This document shows, one piece after another, positions 50,869 to 59,925 of a stretch of DNA of 64,000 nucleotides. The notes below the pieces were generated by a model. That model searched no databases. It saw only the letters and a list, made by a program, of their open reading frames with translations, and was not told the origin of the DNA. Both the position numbers and the translations under genes were made by a program. Numbering within the stretch: position 1 is the first letter of the stretch; each line of letters begins with the position of its first letter. Origin of the DNA: an uncultured Halomonas sp. (GTDB taxonomy: Bacteria; Pseudomonadota; Gammaproteobacteria; Pseudomonadales; Halomonadaceae); contig NZ_CANLTC010000006.1 in the NCBI RefSeq assembly GCF_947493865.1, positions 124,001 to 188,000 on the forward strand. The letters run 5' to 3'.

Positions 50869-50898
50869 TTCATTAAACGAGACTGTCGGGTGTAATAT
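50869..50898 (+). promoter_or_regulatory. Candidate promoter of csrA
   Basis: TTCATT (50869-50874) and TAATAT (50893-50898) with an 18-base spacer, about 100 bases before csrA. The leader carries two AGGA sites just before the start (in TTAGGAAG and in the AAAGGAG Shine-Dalgarno), which would allow CsrA autoregulation. Confidence 0.4.
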
Positions 50899-51006
50899 GC
50901 CTCTGAGAGTCAGCCTCACGGTGGCATATATCGCATGTAAGCGTTGCGCTGCGGGGCTTGTTCGTAACGCAGCTAACCTTAGGAAGAAGTTCGAAAGGAG
51001 ATCAGC

Positions 51007-51204
51007 ATGCTCATCCTGACTCGCCGGGTAGGCGAAACGTTGATGATAGGTGACGAAATAACCGTCACCGTGTTAGGTGTAAAAGGTAATCAGGTGCGCA
51101 TCGGCGTCAACGCCCCTCGGGACGTTGCCGTTCATCGAGAAGAGATCTATCAGCGCATCCAGCGCGAAAAGACCGGCGACGAAGGTGACGACTCAGAGGT
51201 GTGA
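51007..51204 (+). CDS. csrA: Carbon storage regulator CsrA (RsmA)
   Basis: A 65-residue RNA-binding homodimer that recognises GGA in hairpin loops and usually blocks translation. The RNA-contacting elements [16 protein letters not shown] (with L4 and R6-R7) and VHREEIY (R44) are intact. A slightly longer, acidic C-terminus follows. The two GGA-rich RNA candidates at 37 kb are its expected antagonists. It lies between lysC and tRNA-Ser, as in pseudomonads. Confidence 0.97.
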   Translation: MLILTRRVGETLMIGDEITVTVLGVKGNQVRIGVNAPRDVAVHREEIYQRIQREKTGDEGDDSEV

Positions 51205-51284
51205 TGGTTTGTCCGCCCAGAAAATCCTATTCAAGGGTGGACAGCCAAGGCCTTAATCGATAATCTACGCGCCGTGTTGATGAG

Positions 51285-51377
51285 GGAGAGATGGCCGAGT
51301 GGCTGAAGGCGCTCCCCTGCTAAGGGAGTATAGGGTTTATAGCCCTATCGAGGGTTCGAATCCCTCTCTCTCCGCCA
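51285..51377 (+). tRNA. tRNA-Ser (GCT anticodon)
   Basis: A 93-base class II tRNA including encoded CCA. Acceptor GGAGAGA/TCTCTCC, anticodon loop CTGCTAA, long variable arm (TATAGGGTTTATAGCCCTA region) and GGTTCGAATCC T arm. Reads AGC/AGU. Confidence 0.97.
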
Positions 51378-51467
51378 CCTCATTGGTTGATTCTGCTAGA
51401 CCAGTGCACCGTCATCTTCACATTGTCGTCAAAGGTTGACGACTACCATGAGCAGCATGAAGTCCAA

Positions 51468-51544
51468 GCGCCCGTAGCTCAGCTGGATAGAGTACCTGAC
51501 TACGAATCAGGGGGTCGGAGGTTCGAATCCTCCCGGGCGCGCCA
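51468..51544 (+). tRNA. tRNA-Arg (ACG anticodon), copy 1
   Basis: 77 bases with encoded CCA. Acceptor GCGCCCG/CGGGCGC, anticodon loop CTACGAA. T stem GGAGG/CCTCC. The A34 is expected to become inosine by TadA and read CGU, CGC and CGA. Confidence 0.97.
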
Positions 51545-51573
51545 CTGCATTGTGTACTGTTTGAATATTGTTT

Positions 51574-51650
51574 GCGCCCGTAGCTCAGCTGGATAGAGTA
51601 CCTGACTACGAATCAGGGGGTCAGAGGTTCGAATCCTCTCGGGCGCGCCA
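51574..51650 (+). tRNA. tRNA-Arg (ACG anticodon), copy 2
   Basis: Tandem copy 29 bases after copy 1 and identical except for one T-stem pair, where G-C has become A-T (AGAGG/CCTCT), a compensated change that keeps the stem paired. Confidence 0.97.
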
Positions 51651-51657
51651 GTTTTCG

Positions 51658-51697
51658 TCACCCGCCTTCATCAGAGGCGGGTGATTGCGTTTTAGCC
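51658..51697 (+). terminator. Terminator after the tRNA cluster
   Basis: TCACCCGCCT / AGGCGGGTGA stem with a 7-base loop, followed by TTGCGTTTT. It lies between the tRNAs and the convergent dusC and might serve both. Confidence 0.7.
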
Positions 51698-51723
51698 CGC
51701 CTTTCTTATCGCCCCTTTCTCTT

Positions 51724-51793
51724 GCCGATAGCTAAGCACTTATCGATAACTAAGCATTTACCGATAACTAGGCATTTACCGATAGCTAAGCCG
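51724..51793. repeat. 18-bp tandem repeat array at the dusC 3' end
   Basis: About 3.9 copies of an 18-base unit of the form aCCGATAaCTAAGCATTt, differing at one to three positions. The last copy contains the dusC stop (51786-51788), so the array begins inside the gene end and runs downstream. Each unit carries a possible stop for dusC, so copy-number change would alter its 3' end little. Confidence 0.8.
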
Positions 51794-52769
51794 TGTCGAG
51801 GGTAGCCGTCAATCCTTCCAGAAATGCGTCCAGCGCTGTCACACGACGCAGTAGCGTGAAGCGCTGCGCTGCCTGCTCGTCCCGTGTACGCATATGATTC
51901 AACCATTGTTTGAGTAGTGAAACCACGACACGCTCTGGAAGTGTGATACGCTGCAACGCAGCATAGGCGGTGAGGATGCCCGCGCGTATCTGCCAGGAGG
52001 TATCAGGCAAGCGCTCGCCTGTGCCTTGCCAATGGCGGATACGATAGGCGAGAAGCGGGTCTGCCAGTGCGCCGCGACCGAGCATGGCGTCCATGCAACC
52101 CGAGAGGCTACGGGCACGCCAGTAATCCTCGAGGGACCAGATGTCGCCATTGACGATTACCGGGATGCGCAGTGCCTGGCGTATTCGCGCGATCCACTCC
52201 CAGTGGGCTGGAGGGCGGTAGCCTTCATCGCGAGTGCGGCCATGTACCACCAGGTGAGAAGCGCCGCCGGCTTCTGCGGCCTTGGCACAGTCCAGAGCCA
52301 AGCGGCGATCGGAAAACCCGAGCCGGATTTTGGCAGAGACGGGAATGGCACCGGCGAGAGCGTTATGGACGGCGGACACAGCGCCTTCGACCCGGCGAGG
52401 ATCGCGCAGCAAGGACGCGCCGCCATCGCTACGATTGACGGTCTTGGCAGGACAGCCAAAATTGAGATCGAGGCAGGTCGCGCCTAATGCAAGCGCTTGT
52501 CGCGCATTGGCGGCAAGCGCTTCAGGGTTGGAGCCGAGCAGTTGCAGGTGTACCGGCGTACCGTTCGGGGTCGTGGCAGGGGCGTTAATGAGTTCGGGGC
52601 AGTGCTTGTAGAATACGCGGGACGGTAGTCTTGCATCGACGACTCGCACAAACTCAGTCACCGCCCAATCGAAACCTGAGCGTTCGGTGAGCAAGGCGCG
52701 GGCATGAGCATCGATGACGCCCTCCATGGGTGCCAGGCCAAGACGCCCAGGATGCAGTAAGTCGACCAC
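51786..52769 (-). CDS. dusC: tRNA-dihydrouridine synthase (DusC type)
   Basis: FMN-dependent reduction of uridine in the tRNA D loop; the DusC branch modifies U16. The TIM barrel starts LGLAPMEGVIDAHARAL; the catalytic cysteine is in NFGCPAKTVNRSDGGASLL (about residues 100-118); phosphate-binding loops are VHGRTRDEGYRPPA and VNGDIW. A helical C-terminal domain completes 327 residues. The start is GTG at 52769 with a weak ribosome site. Assignment to DusC over DusA or DusB rests on overall similarity to sequences I remember. Confidence 0.88.
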   Translation of the reverse strand: MVDLLHPGRLGLAPMEGVIDAHARALLTERSGFDWAVTEFVRVVDARLPSRVFYKHCPELINAPATTPNGTPVHLQLLGSNPEALAANARQALALGATCLDLNFGCPAKTVNRSDGGASLLRDPRRVEGAVSAVHNALAGAIPVSAKIRLGFSDRRLALDCAKAAEAGGASHLVVHGRTRDEGYRPPAHWEWIARIRQALRIPVIVNGDIWSLEDYWRARSLSGCMDAMLGRGALADPLLAYRIRHWQGTGERLPDTSWQIRAGILTAYAALQRITLPERVVVSLLKQWLNHMRTRDEQAAQRFTLLRRVTALDAFLEGLTATLDTA

Positions 52770-52887
52770 AGGAATTTCCGCCGATGAATTTGCTAGCGCA
52801 CATAAAAGCCGGCAAGTATAACAGCAACGATCGCAACGGCATGAACGCCGTAGGCATCATCGACAATCAGCCAAGGGAATGCTGCCC

Positions 52888-53151
52888 ATGGATAACGCAT
52901 CACTGATGCAGGAAGGCTTGAGTCTCGTCGCGTTCGGCATGGGATTCGTGTTCGTTTTCCTGACACTGCTGGTATTTGCCACGGCATTGATGTCGCGGCT
53001 GGTGATGACCTTCGTGCCAGTGAAGCAGGACGAGCCGTTCCGATCGCCGCCTGATGGCGGCAAGAGCGCCAACAAGAGCCTCGAGAACGATGAGGTGATC
53101 GCGGTCATCGGTGCCGCGGTAAAACGCTATCGTCAGCGCCATCGTCGCTGA
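52888..53151 (+). CDS. oadG: Oxaloacetate decarboxylase gamma subunit
   Basis: Small membrane subunit that assembles the Na+-translocating oxaloacetate decarboxylase. One span near residues 10-35 ([20 protein letters not shown]) and a short, charged C-terminal tail ending [11 protein letters not shown]. The ATG at 52888 ([13 protein letters not shown]) has AAGGGA nine bases upstream; the ATG three codons earlier touches the Shine-Dalgarno and is unlikely. 87 residues. First gene of oadGAB. Confidence 0.9.
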   Translation: MDNASLMQEGLSLVAFGMGFVFVFLTLLVFATALMSRLVMTFVPVKQDEPFRSPPDGGKSANKSLENDEVIAVIGAAVKRYRQRHRR

Positions 53152-53224
53152 ACAAGCAGCCTTGAGCGTACCTCCAGAACGCCAGGGTATTTCAAAGAAC
53201 AACGGAAACAAGGATTCCTTTATC

Positions 53225-55051
53225 ATGACGGAGACTCGACGCCCGCTGGGTATCACCGATGTCGTACTGCGCGACGCTCATCAATCCCTGTTCGCCACCA
53301 GAATGCGGCTTGAAGACATGCTACCGATCGCCGAGAAACTCGATCGTGTGGGGTTCTGGTCCGTGGAATCCTGGGGCGGGGCGACCTTCGATGCCTGCAT
53401 TCGCTATCTGGGGGAAGATCCTTGGGCGCGCATCCGGGCGCTAAAGGAAGCCATGCCCAATACTCGCCAGCAGATGCTGCTGCGGGCACAGAATCTGCTC
53501 GGTTACCGGCACTACGCCGACGATGTGGTGGATGCCTTCGTCGAGCGGGCTCGGGTCAACGGCGTCGATGTTTTTCGCGTCTTCGATGCGATGAACGATC
53601 CGCGCAACTTCGAACGCCCCCTCAAGGCGGTGATCGACAACGACGGCCATGCCCAGGGCGCCATCTCCTATACCGTCAGCCCAGTGCATACCCTGGAGGG
53701 CTGGGTCGACCTGGCCAAGCGCCTCGAGGACATGGGCGCTCACTCCGTGATGATCAAGGACATGGCCGGGCTGCTGACGCCCTATACCGCTTTCGATCTG
53801 GTCTCGCGGCTCAAGAAGAGTCTGTCGGTGCCAATTCACATGCAGTGCCACGCCACCACCGGACTTTCCACCGCCACCATTCTCAAGGCGGTGGAAGCCG
53901 GCATCGATAACGTCGATACCGCGATCTCCTCGATGTCGATGACCTACGGTCACAGTCCTACCGAGTCCGTGGTCGCCATCATGCAGGAAACCGAGCGCGA
54001 TACCGGCCTGGATCTGGCGCTGCTCGAGGACATTGCTGCCTATTTCCGCGAGGTACGCAAGAAGTACGCCGCCTTCGAGGGCTCTCTCAAGGGTATCGAC
54101 TCCCGCATCCTGCTGGCTCAGGTGCCCGGGGGCATGCTCACCAACATGGAAGGCCAGCTCAAGGAGCAGGGTGCCGGCGACAAGCTTGACGATGTGCTCA
54201 ATGAGATTCCCAAGGTGCGCGAAGACCTGGGTTATATTCCCCTGGTCACCCCGACCTCCCAGATCGTCGGCACCCAGGCGGTGATGAACGTGATGATGGG
54301 CAGCCGCTACAAGTCGATCTCCAAGGAGGTGCAGGCGCTGCTCAAGGGTGAGTACGGCGCTGCGCCGGCCCCGCTCAACAAGGAGCTTCAGGCGCGAGTG
54401 CTGGAGGGCGGCGAGCCGATCACCTGCCGTCCAGCGGACAATCTCGATCCCGAGATGGATAGGCTACGTGATGAGCTGCGTAGCAAGGCCAAGGAGGAGA
54501 ACATTCGCCTGGAAGAGGGTGAGCGCGAGATCGATGACGTCCTGACCTATGCCCTGTTTCCCCAGATAGGCCTCAAGTTTCTCAAGCATCGGGACGACCC
54601 GAGTGCGTTTGAGCCAGCGCCTCAGATCGCGGATAGCCAGACGGCTCGCGACGATGGCCGCACGGCTTCGAGCCAGGCCGAAAAGACGCCAGCAAGCGGA
54701 CCCGAAACCTACACCATCAGCGTCAATGGCAAGCAGTATGTGGTGGAAGTTGCCGAGGGCGGTGATATCAGCCAGGTCCAGGCTGCAAGCGAAGAAGACG
54801 ACGCCACGCCGACCAGAAAAGAGGCGCCGGCAGCCGGTAGCGGTGCCAGCATCCGCGCACCTCTGGCGGGCAATATATTCAAGGTCAATGTCGCCCCCGG
54901 TGATCGCGTGGAAGACGGTGACGTGGTGATCATTCTCGAAGCCATGAAGATGGAAACCGAGGTGCGCGCGAGCGAGGCCGGCACGGTATCCGAGATCAAG
55001 GTCAAGGAAGGCGACAGCGTGTCCGTGGGCGACACGCTGATCGTGCTCTAA
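53225..55051 (+). CDS. oadA: Oxaloacetate decarboxylase alpha subunit (biotin carboxyltransferase)
   Basis: Transfers the carboxyl group of oxaloacetate to biotin. The carboxyltransferase TIM barrel (about 1-300; [25 protein letters not shown]) is followed by the PYC/OADA domain, a Pro/Ala linker, and a C-terminal biotinyl domain with the biotin lysine in EAMKMET. The ATG at 53225 ([15 protein letters not shown]) gives 608 residues; an upstream ORF extension is not conserved. Could also be read as a pyruvate carboxylase subunit B, but oadG and oadB on both sides settle it. Confidence 0.95.
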   Translation: MTETRRPLGITDVVLRDAHQSLFATRMRLEDMLPIAEKLDRVGFWSVESWGGATFDACIRYLGEDPWARIRALKEAMPNTRQQMLLRAQNLLGYRHYADDVVDAFVERARVNGVDVFRVFDAMNDPRNFERPLKAVIDNDGHAQGAISYTVSPVHTLEGWVDLAKRLEDMGAHSVMIKDMAGLLTPYTAFDLVSRLKKSLSVPIHMQCHATTGLSTATILKAVEAGIDNVDTAISSMSMTYGHSPTESVVAIMQETERDTGLDLALLEDIAAYFREVRKKYAAFEGSLKGIDSRILLAQVPGGMLTNMEGQLKEQGAGDKLDDVLNEIPKVREDLGYIPLVTPTSQIVGTQAVMNVMMGSRYKSISKEVQALLKGEYGAAPAPLNKELQARVLEGGEPITCRPADNLDPEMDRLRDELRSKAKEENIRLEEGEREIDDVLTYALFPQIGLKFLKHRDDPSAFEPAPQIADSQTARDDGRTASSQAEKTPASGPETYTISVNGKQYVVEVAEGGDISQVQAASEEDDATPTRKEAPAAGSGASIRAPLAGNIFKVNVAPGDRVEDGDVVIILEAMKMETEVRASEAGTVSEIKVKEGDSVSVGDTLIVL

Positions 55052-55059
55052 GGAGTCTC

Positions 55060-56382
55060 ATGGATAAATTGCTTAGCCTCTGGCAGGGTTCCGGGCTCTA
55101 CAACATGAGCCCGGGTCAGGCGTTGATGATCCTGGTCGGCTTGCTGCTGCTTTATCTGGCCATCAACAAGAAGTTCGAACCTCTGCTGCTGGTGCCGATC
55201 GGCTTCGGCGGCATTCTCGCCAATATCCCGGAGGCGGGGCTGGCGCTATCCGCGGCGGAGCAGGCAGCACACCTGGCCAAACCCGCTGTGCTCGAGCAGC
55301 TCTCGGCGGTGCTTGAGCTGGGGCGCCAGACGCCGTCCGATATCGATGCTTGGCGGGAAACGATTGCCAATGCCCTGCATGGCGATATCTCTCCGGCAAT
55401 GGTGCGTGCAGCCTACGACGTGGCGATGGATGCCGGCTTCAATCATGGCATGCTGTATCAATTTTACAGCATCGCCATCGCCTCCGGTGTCGCGCCCCTG
55501 GTGATCTTCATGGGCGTCGGTGCGATGACCGACTTCGGTCCGCTGCTGGCCAACCCGCGCACCCTGTTTCTGGGGGCAGCAGCCCAGTTCGGCATCTTTG
55601 CCACGCTGCTCGGCGCGGTGGGTTTCACGACGCTTGGCTGGATGGACTTCTCTCTCAAGCAGGCGGCGGCCATCGGCATCATCGGCGGGGCGGACGGGCC
55701 GACCTCGATCTATGTCTCGAGCCTGCTGGCACCAGAATTGCTGGGGGCTATCGCCGTGGCCTCCTACTCCTACATGGCGCTGGTGCCGTTGATCCAGCCG
55801 CCGATCATGCGGGCGCTGACCACTGTCAAGGAGCGCCGGATCGTCATGACCCAGTTGCGTCCGGTTTCCAAGGTGGAAAAGATCCTCTTCCCCTTGGTGC
55901 TGCTGATTCTGGTAGTGCTGTTCCTGCCGGACGCGGCGCCACTGCTGGGCATGTTCTGCTTCGGCAATCTGATGCGCGAATGCGGCGTGGTGGAGCGCTT
56001 GTCCGACACGTCTCAGAATGCGCTGATCAATATCGTCACCATCTTTCTGGGCCTGTCCGTGGGCTCAAAGCTGGTGGCGGACCGCTTCCTGTCCGTGGAA
56101 ACCCTGGGGATTCTTGGGCTGGGTATCGTTGCCTTTGCCATCGGCACCGCCTGTGGCGTGCTCATGGCCAAGCTGATGAATCTGGTCAGCAAGACACCGA
56201 TCAATCCCTTGATCGGCTCCGCCGGGGTGTCGGCGGTGCCCATGGCGGCGCGAGTCTCGAACAAGGTAGGACTGGACTACAACCCGCACAATTTCCTGCT
56301 GATGCATGCCATGGGGCCGAACGTAGCGGGAGTGATTGGGTCAGCGGTGGCAGCAGGTGTCATGATCAAATATTTGGGATGA
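55060..56382 (+). CDS. oadB: Oxaloacetate decarboxylase beta subunit (Na+ pump)
   Basis: Integral membrane carboxybiotin decarboxylase that couples CO2 release to sodium export. About nine to eleven spans; the conserved [12 protein letters not shown] motif carries the essential Asp of the sodium site, and [16 protein letters not shown] and [22 protein letters not shown] complete the family pattern. 440 residues. Ends the oadGAB operon. A sodium-pumping decarboxylase fits a salt-adapted bacterium. Confidence 0.95.
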   Translation: MDKLLSLWQGSGLYNMSPGQALMILVGLLLLYLAINKKFEPLLLVPIGFGGILANIPEAGLALSAAEQAAHLAKPAVLEQLSAVLELGRQTPSDIDAWRETIANALHGDISPAMVRAAYDVAMDAGFNHGMLYQFYSIAIASGVAPLVIFMGVGAMTDFGPLLANPRTLFLGAAAQFGIFATLLGAVGFTTLGWMDFSLKQAAAIGIIGGADGPTSIYVSSLLAPELLGAIAVASYSYMALVPLIQPPIMRALTTVKERRIVMTQLRPVSKVEKILFPLVLLILVVLFLPDAAPLLGMFCFGNLMRECGVVERLSDTSQNALINIVTIFLGLSVGSKLVADRFLSVETLGILGLGIVAFAIGTACGVLMAKLMNLVSKTPINPLIGSAGVSAVPMAARVSNKVGLDYNPHNFLLMHAMGPNVAGVIGSAVAAGVMIKYLG

Positions 56383-56420
56383 AAAGTCGCTCGTGACGAC
56401 CGCGCAAGCTCAGCGGTAAC

Positions 56421-57035
56421 CTAATCGAGTAGGGCGATGTTGCCTTTTAGCCGAGCTTCGAGGGGAGCAAGGTCGATCGCGGTGTCGCTGGGCCAGCCGA
56501 TGGTGAGGGTTACGCCGTCGCTGGCGTAATCGACGTTCTCGATGGGAGCGTCCTGTCCGGCAAACCAGGTCCGGGCCTCGGCTTCGCCGGCGAAACCGAC
56601 CTTGATGCGTAACGTGCTGCGTTCGACGAAGTCCGTACTGGGCACTGTTTCAAGCGCTTTTTGAACCGCCTGGGAATAGGCGCGGGCGAGGCCGCCGGTG
56701 CCAAGCTTCGTGCCACCGAAATAGCGCGTTACCACGCAGCCGATCTGGCCGAATCCCGACCCTTCAAGCACTTGAAACATCGGCCGTCCGGCGGTGCCCC
56801 CGGGTTCGCCGTCATCGGAAAAACCGATGGCGTTCTGTTCCCCGGGCGGGCCGGCAATGAAGGCGCTGCAGTGATGGCTGGCATCCGGGTAGGCGGCCCG
56901 AGCCCGAGCAAGCAGCGCATCGAATCCGGCAACATCGGGTGTGTGGGCTATCCAGGCGATGAAACGACTGCGCTCGACTTCGATCTCGGCGATGTGAATG
57001 TCCGTCTCGGCAATATCGGGGATCGAATAACGCAT
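56421..57035 (-). CDS. yigZ: YigZ/IMPACT family protein
   Basis: A 204-residue UPF0029 protein, related to eukaryotic IMPACT (a GCN2 modulator); the bacterial function is unproven. The N-terminal domain has the ERSRFIAWIAHTPD, HHCSAFI and FSDDGEPGGTAGRPMFQVL signatures; a C-terminal ferredoxin-like domain follows. The ATG at 57035 (MRYSIPDIAETD) has GGAG eight bases upstream. The frame extends to 57290 but the extra 85 residues are Arg/Pro-rich and unconserved. Convergent with oadB and divergent from ccmA. Confidence 0.9.
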   Translation of the reverse strand: MRYSIPDIAETDIHIAEIEVERSRFIAWIAHTPDVAGFDALLARARAAYPDASHHCSAFIAGPPGEQNAIGFSDDGEPGGTAGRPMFQVLEGSGFGQIGCVVTRYFGGTKLGTGGLARAYSQAVQKALETVPSTDFVERSTLRIKVGFAGEAEARTWFAGQDAPIENVDYASDGVTLTIGWPSDTAIDLAPLEARLKGNIALLD

Positions 57036-57154
57036 TAAGCATGCTCCAGAAGTGCGTGATGGTGATACTGCGACCTGCTGACGCAACCACTTGGCTGGCC
57101 GCAAAATGGCTTTCCCTGTAAAGTCCTCGCTAATTATACGGGGTGGGGGCTTTA

Positions 57155-57802
57155 GTGGCATTTCGTCTTGAAGCACGTGGGTTGACCTGTGAACGCGATG
57201 ATCGACGTCTGTTTCAGGCGCTGGATCTGGACGTAGGGCCTGGCGAGGTGCTGCGTGTCGAAGGCCCCAACGGCAGCGGCAAGACGACACTGCTCAAGAT
57301 ACTTTCCGGCCAGCTTACGGATCATGAAGGTGAGCTGCGCTGGTGCGGCCAGCCGATGCGCAAGGTTCGCACCGCCTTTCTCGCCAACCTTCTTTATCTG
57401 GGGCACTCTCCTGGCATCAAGGCAGCGCTGACAGCCGTGGAAAATCTGGCCTGGTATCAAGCGCTTAGTGGCGAGCATGGCGATGAGGCCGAGCGTCTGG
57501 CAGTATTGGAAGAGATAGGGCTTTACGGTTTCGAGGATGTGCCGGTGGCGCAACTCTCCGCGGGCCAGCAGCGCCGGGTAGCGCTAGCCCGACTGTCCTT
57601 GACCCAGCGTCCGCTATGGGTGCTCGACGAGCCCTTTACCGCCATCGACAAGCAGGGCGTCGCACGGCTGGAACAGCGTCTCCTGGCCCATGCCCGCGCC
57701 GGGGGCAGTGTGATTCTGACCACCCATCATGAGCTTGCCCCGCTTGGAGAGTTGCGTCGCATAACCCTGGGGCAGGCAGTGTGCAACAGGTCAGGAGAAT
57801 GA
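57155..57802 (+). CDS. ccmA: Cytochrome c maturation ABC transporter ATPase CcmA
   Basis: ATPase of CcmABCD, which releases holo-CcmE for heme delivery in the periplasm. Walker A GPNGSGKTTLLK, signature LSAGQQRR and Walker B LWVLDEPFTAID are intact. A GTG at 57155 (MAFRLEARGL) has GGTGGGGG upstream and is preferred; a GTG at 57143 has no ribosome site. 215 residues. First gene of ccmABCDEFGHI. Confidence 0.93.
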   Translation: MAFRLEARGLTCERDDRRLFQALDLDVGPGEVLRVEGPNGSGKTTLLKILSGQLTDHEGELRWCGQPMRKVRTAFLANLLYLGHSPGIKAALTAVENLAWYQALSGEHGDEAERLAVLEEIGLYGFEDVPVAQLSAGQQRRVALARLSLTQRPLWVLDEPFTAIDKQGVARLEQRLLAHARAGGSVILTTHHELAPLGELRRITLGQAVCNRSGE

Positions 57803-58501
57803 ATGCAGGTCATTGAACCCAAAGCGGAACTCGGGATCGCCGTTCGCGCGACCATCAAGCGGGACATGACCCTGGTGCTGCGTCGGCGCAGCGAGGTGAT
57901 CAATCCGCTGGTGTTCTTTGCCCTGGTCATCACGCTGTTTCCGCTGGGTATTTCGCCGGACCCTCAGATGCTGGCCGCCATCGCGCCAGGACTTTTATGG
58001 GTCGCGGCACTGCTTGCTACCCAGTTGTCACTGGATACACTGTTTCGCAGCGATTACGACGATGGCAGCCTCGAGCAATTGCTGCTTTCACCCCAGCCGC
58101 TGCCGGCGCTGGTGTTGTCGAAGACGCTGGTACACTGGCTGTTGACCGGCTTGCCTCTGGCTCTGATGGCGCCGCTGCTTGGATTGATGCTGGCGCTGCC
58201 CGGTCAAAGCTATGCAGTGCTGGCGTTTTCCCTGGCGCTAGGCAGCGCCAGCCTGAGTCTGATCGGTGCCATCGGCGCGGCATTGACGGTGGGGCTATCA
58301 AGAGGTGGCGTGCTGCTGTCGCTGCTGGTCTTGCCCCTTTATATTCCGGTGCTGATCTTCGGTGCTGGCGCGGTACAGGTCGTGATTCTTGGCGGTAACG
58401 CTGCCCCGTATCTGGCGATTCTCGGCGCTCAGTTATGCCTGGCACTGATGCTGGCACCCTGGGCCATCGCGGCAGCACTTCGCATCAGTATCAACGGTTG
58501 A
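57803..58501 (+). CDS. ccmB: Cytochrome c maturation ABC transporter permease CcmB
   Basis: Six-span membrane subunit of CcmABCD. Typical N-terminal cytoplasmic RRRSEVINPLVFFALV and the LATQLSLDTLFRSDYDDGSLEQLLLSP segment. 232 residues. The ATG directly follows the ccmA stop within an AGGAGAATGA context. Confidence 0.94.
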   Translation: MQVIEPKAELGIAVRATIKRDMTLVLRRRSEVINPLVFFALVITLFPLGISPDPQMLAAIAPGLLWVAALLATQLSLDTLFRSDYDDGSLEQLLLSPQPLPALVLSKTLVHWLLTGLPLALMAPLLGLMLALPGQSYAVLAFSLALGSASLSLIGAIGAALTVGLSRGGVLLSLLVLPLYIPVLIFGAGAVQVVILGGNAAPYLAILGAQLCLALMLAPWAIAAALRISING

Positions 58502-58513
58502 GGAAGTAACGGC

Positions 58514-59263
58514 ATGTGGGCCTTCATACACAAGCTGGGTTCGCCCAAATGGTTCTACACCATCAGCAGCAGGCTTCAGCCCTGGTTCTGGGGATTGGCG
58601 ATCCTGCTGCTATTGGTAGGCAGTGTCTGGGGCCTCGCCTTTGCGCCCTCGGACTATCAGCAGGGCAATAGTTTTCGCATCATCTACGTGCATGTGCCGG
58701 CGGCCATTCTCGCCCAATCCTGCTTTGTCGCCATGGCGGTCTCCGGGGTCATATTTCTGGTCTGGAAGATCAAGATTGCGGATATGGCGGCCACGGTCAT
58801 CGCGCCCTTCGGCGCGGCCATGACGTTTGTCGCGCTGTTTTCCGGGGCGGTCTGGGGCATGCCGACCTGGGGTACCTGGTGGGTGTGGGATGCGCGCCTG
58901 ACCTCGATGCTGATTCAGCTGTTCCTGTACCTGGGGGTGATTGCGCTGCGCGGGGCCTTCGCCAGCCGGGATAGCGGTGCCCGGGCGGCATCGGTGCTGG
59001 CGCTGGTAGGCGTGGTCAACATTCCCATCATCAAATACTCCGTGAACTGGTGGAACACCCTGCATCAGCCTGCGACTTTCACCCTGACCGAACGCCCGGC
59101 GATGCCGATGGACATGTGGTTGCCGCTGTTGATCATGGTGCTGGGTTTCTACTGCTTCTTCATCGCGCTGACCCTGACCCGTACTCGCAACGAGATACTG
59201 CGTCGGGAGTCCGCAAAACGCTGGGTGCGCGAGCTTGTCGCTGACACCGGCAGGAGAGGATAA
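58514..59263 (+). CDS. ccmC: Heme exporter/heme-handling protein CcmC
   Basis: Six-span protein of the heme-handling family that attaches heme to CcmE. The WWD motif is [15 protein letters not shown] (about residues 115-129), flanked by conserved histidines (YVHVPAAI and WWNTLHQPA). 249 residues. Follows ccmB after 12 bases. Confidence 0.95.
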   Translation: MWAFIHKLGSPKWFYTISSRLQPWFWGLAILLLLVGSVWGLAFAPSDYQQGNSFRIIYVHVPAAILAQSCFVAMAVSGVIFLVWKIKIADMAATVIAPFGAAMTFVALFSGAVWGMPTWGTWWVWDARLTSMLIQLFLYLGVIALRGAFASRDSGARAASVLALVGVVNIPIIKYSVNWWNTLHQPATFTLTERPAMPMDMWLPLLIMVLGFYCFFIALTLTRTRNEILRRESAKRWVRELVADTGRRG

Positions 59264-59265
59264 TA

Positions 59266-59466
59266 TTGGCCTTCGATTCATTTTCGGCGCTGCTGGCGAT
59301 GGATGGCCATGCAGCCTATGTATGGTCCGCCTGGGGGCTGACCGCCCTGTTGTTGATTGCAAGCGCGCTCCATGCGCGCACGGAGCGACGTCATCTGATG
59401 CAGAATCTCAAACGGCGTCAGCGCCGGGAACATCACGCCGATCGGGGGAAGGCTCATGAATCCTAA
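59266..59466 (+). CDS. ccmD: Heme exporter protein CcmD
   Basis: Small one-span subunit needed for release of holo-CcmE from Ccm[23 protein letters not shown] gives the conserved tyrosine and membrane helix, followed by a basic tail. 66 residues from a TTG start at 59266 preceded by CAGGAGAGG; the next ATG would cut into the conserved part. Overlaps ccmE by 11 bases. Confidence 0.9.
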   Translation: MAFDSFSALLAMDGHAAYVWSAWGLTALLLIASALHARTERRHLMQNLKRRQRREHHADRGKAHES

Positions 59467-59899
59467 GCGCAAACAGCGCCTGATGGTACTGCTTGGACTG
59501 GCCACGCTGGCAGCGATCGCAGTGGGACTGGTGCTGTATTCCTTGAGCAGCAACATCAACCTGTTCTTCAGCCCGGAACAGATCGTCAAGGGTGAAGCAC
59601 CGCTCGAGCAACAGATTCGCGCCGGTGGCATGGTCAAGGAAGGCAGCGTACAGCGAGACAAGGAGAGCCTGGATGTCTCCTTCGTGGTGACGGACTACGC
59701 AAGCGATGTGGAGGTGCGCTATAGCGGCATCCTGCCGGATCTCTTTCGCGAAGGGCAAGGCGTTGTCGTGGTCGGCAAGCTCGAAAACAACAAGATACTG
59801 CGTGCCGGCCAGGTACTGGCCAAACACGATGAGAACTACATGCCACCGGAAGTGGCCGAAGCCATGCAGGGCAAGATGCCGACAGAAACGCTTGAATAG
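59456..59899 (+). CDS. ccmE: Periplasmic heme chaperone CcmE
   Basis: Receives heme on a conserved histidine and passes it to CcmF. N-terminal anchor (about 9-29), OB-fold, and the heme-binding H-x3-Y motif in [13 protein letters not shown] near residue 125. 147 residues. Confidence 0.95.
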   Translation: MNPKRKQRLMVLLGLATLAAIAVGLVLYSLSSNINLFFSPEQIVKGEAPLEQQIRAGGMVKEGSVQRDKESLDVSFVVTDYASDVEVRYSGILPDLFREGQGVVVVGKLENNKILRAGQVLAKHDENYMPPEVAEAMQGKMPTETLE

Positions 59900-59925
59900 A
59901 TCCGTTCGAGGATCCTGGAGCAGTC

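Noticed and set aside
51724..51793. CRISPR array near the tRNA cluster
   Set aside because: The units are contiguous 18-mers without spacers and there are no cas genes in the window.
51285..51793. Integration site or genomic island at the tRNA genes
   Set aside because: No integrase, no duplicated tRNA end outside the two intact Arg genes, and ordinary housekeeping genes on both sides.
57036..57290. N-terminal extension of yigZ
   Set aside because: Cysteine/arginine/proline-rich stretch not matching the family; the ATG at 57035 has a good Shine-Dalgarno.
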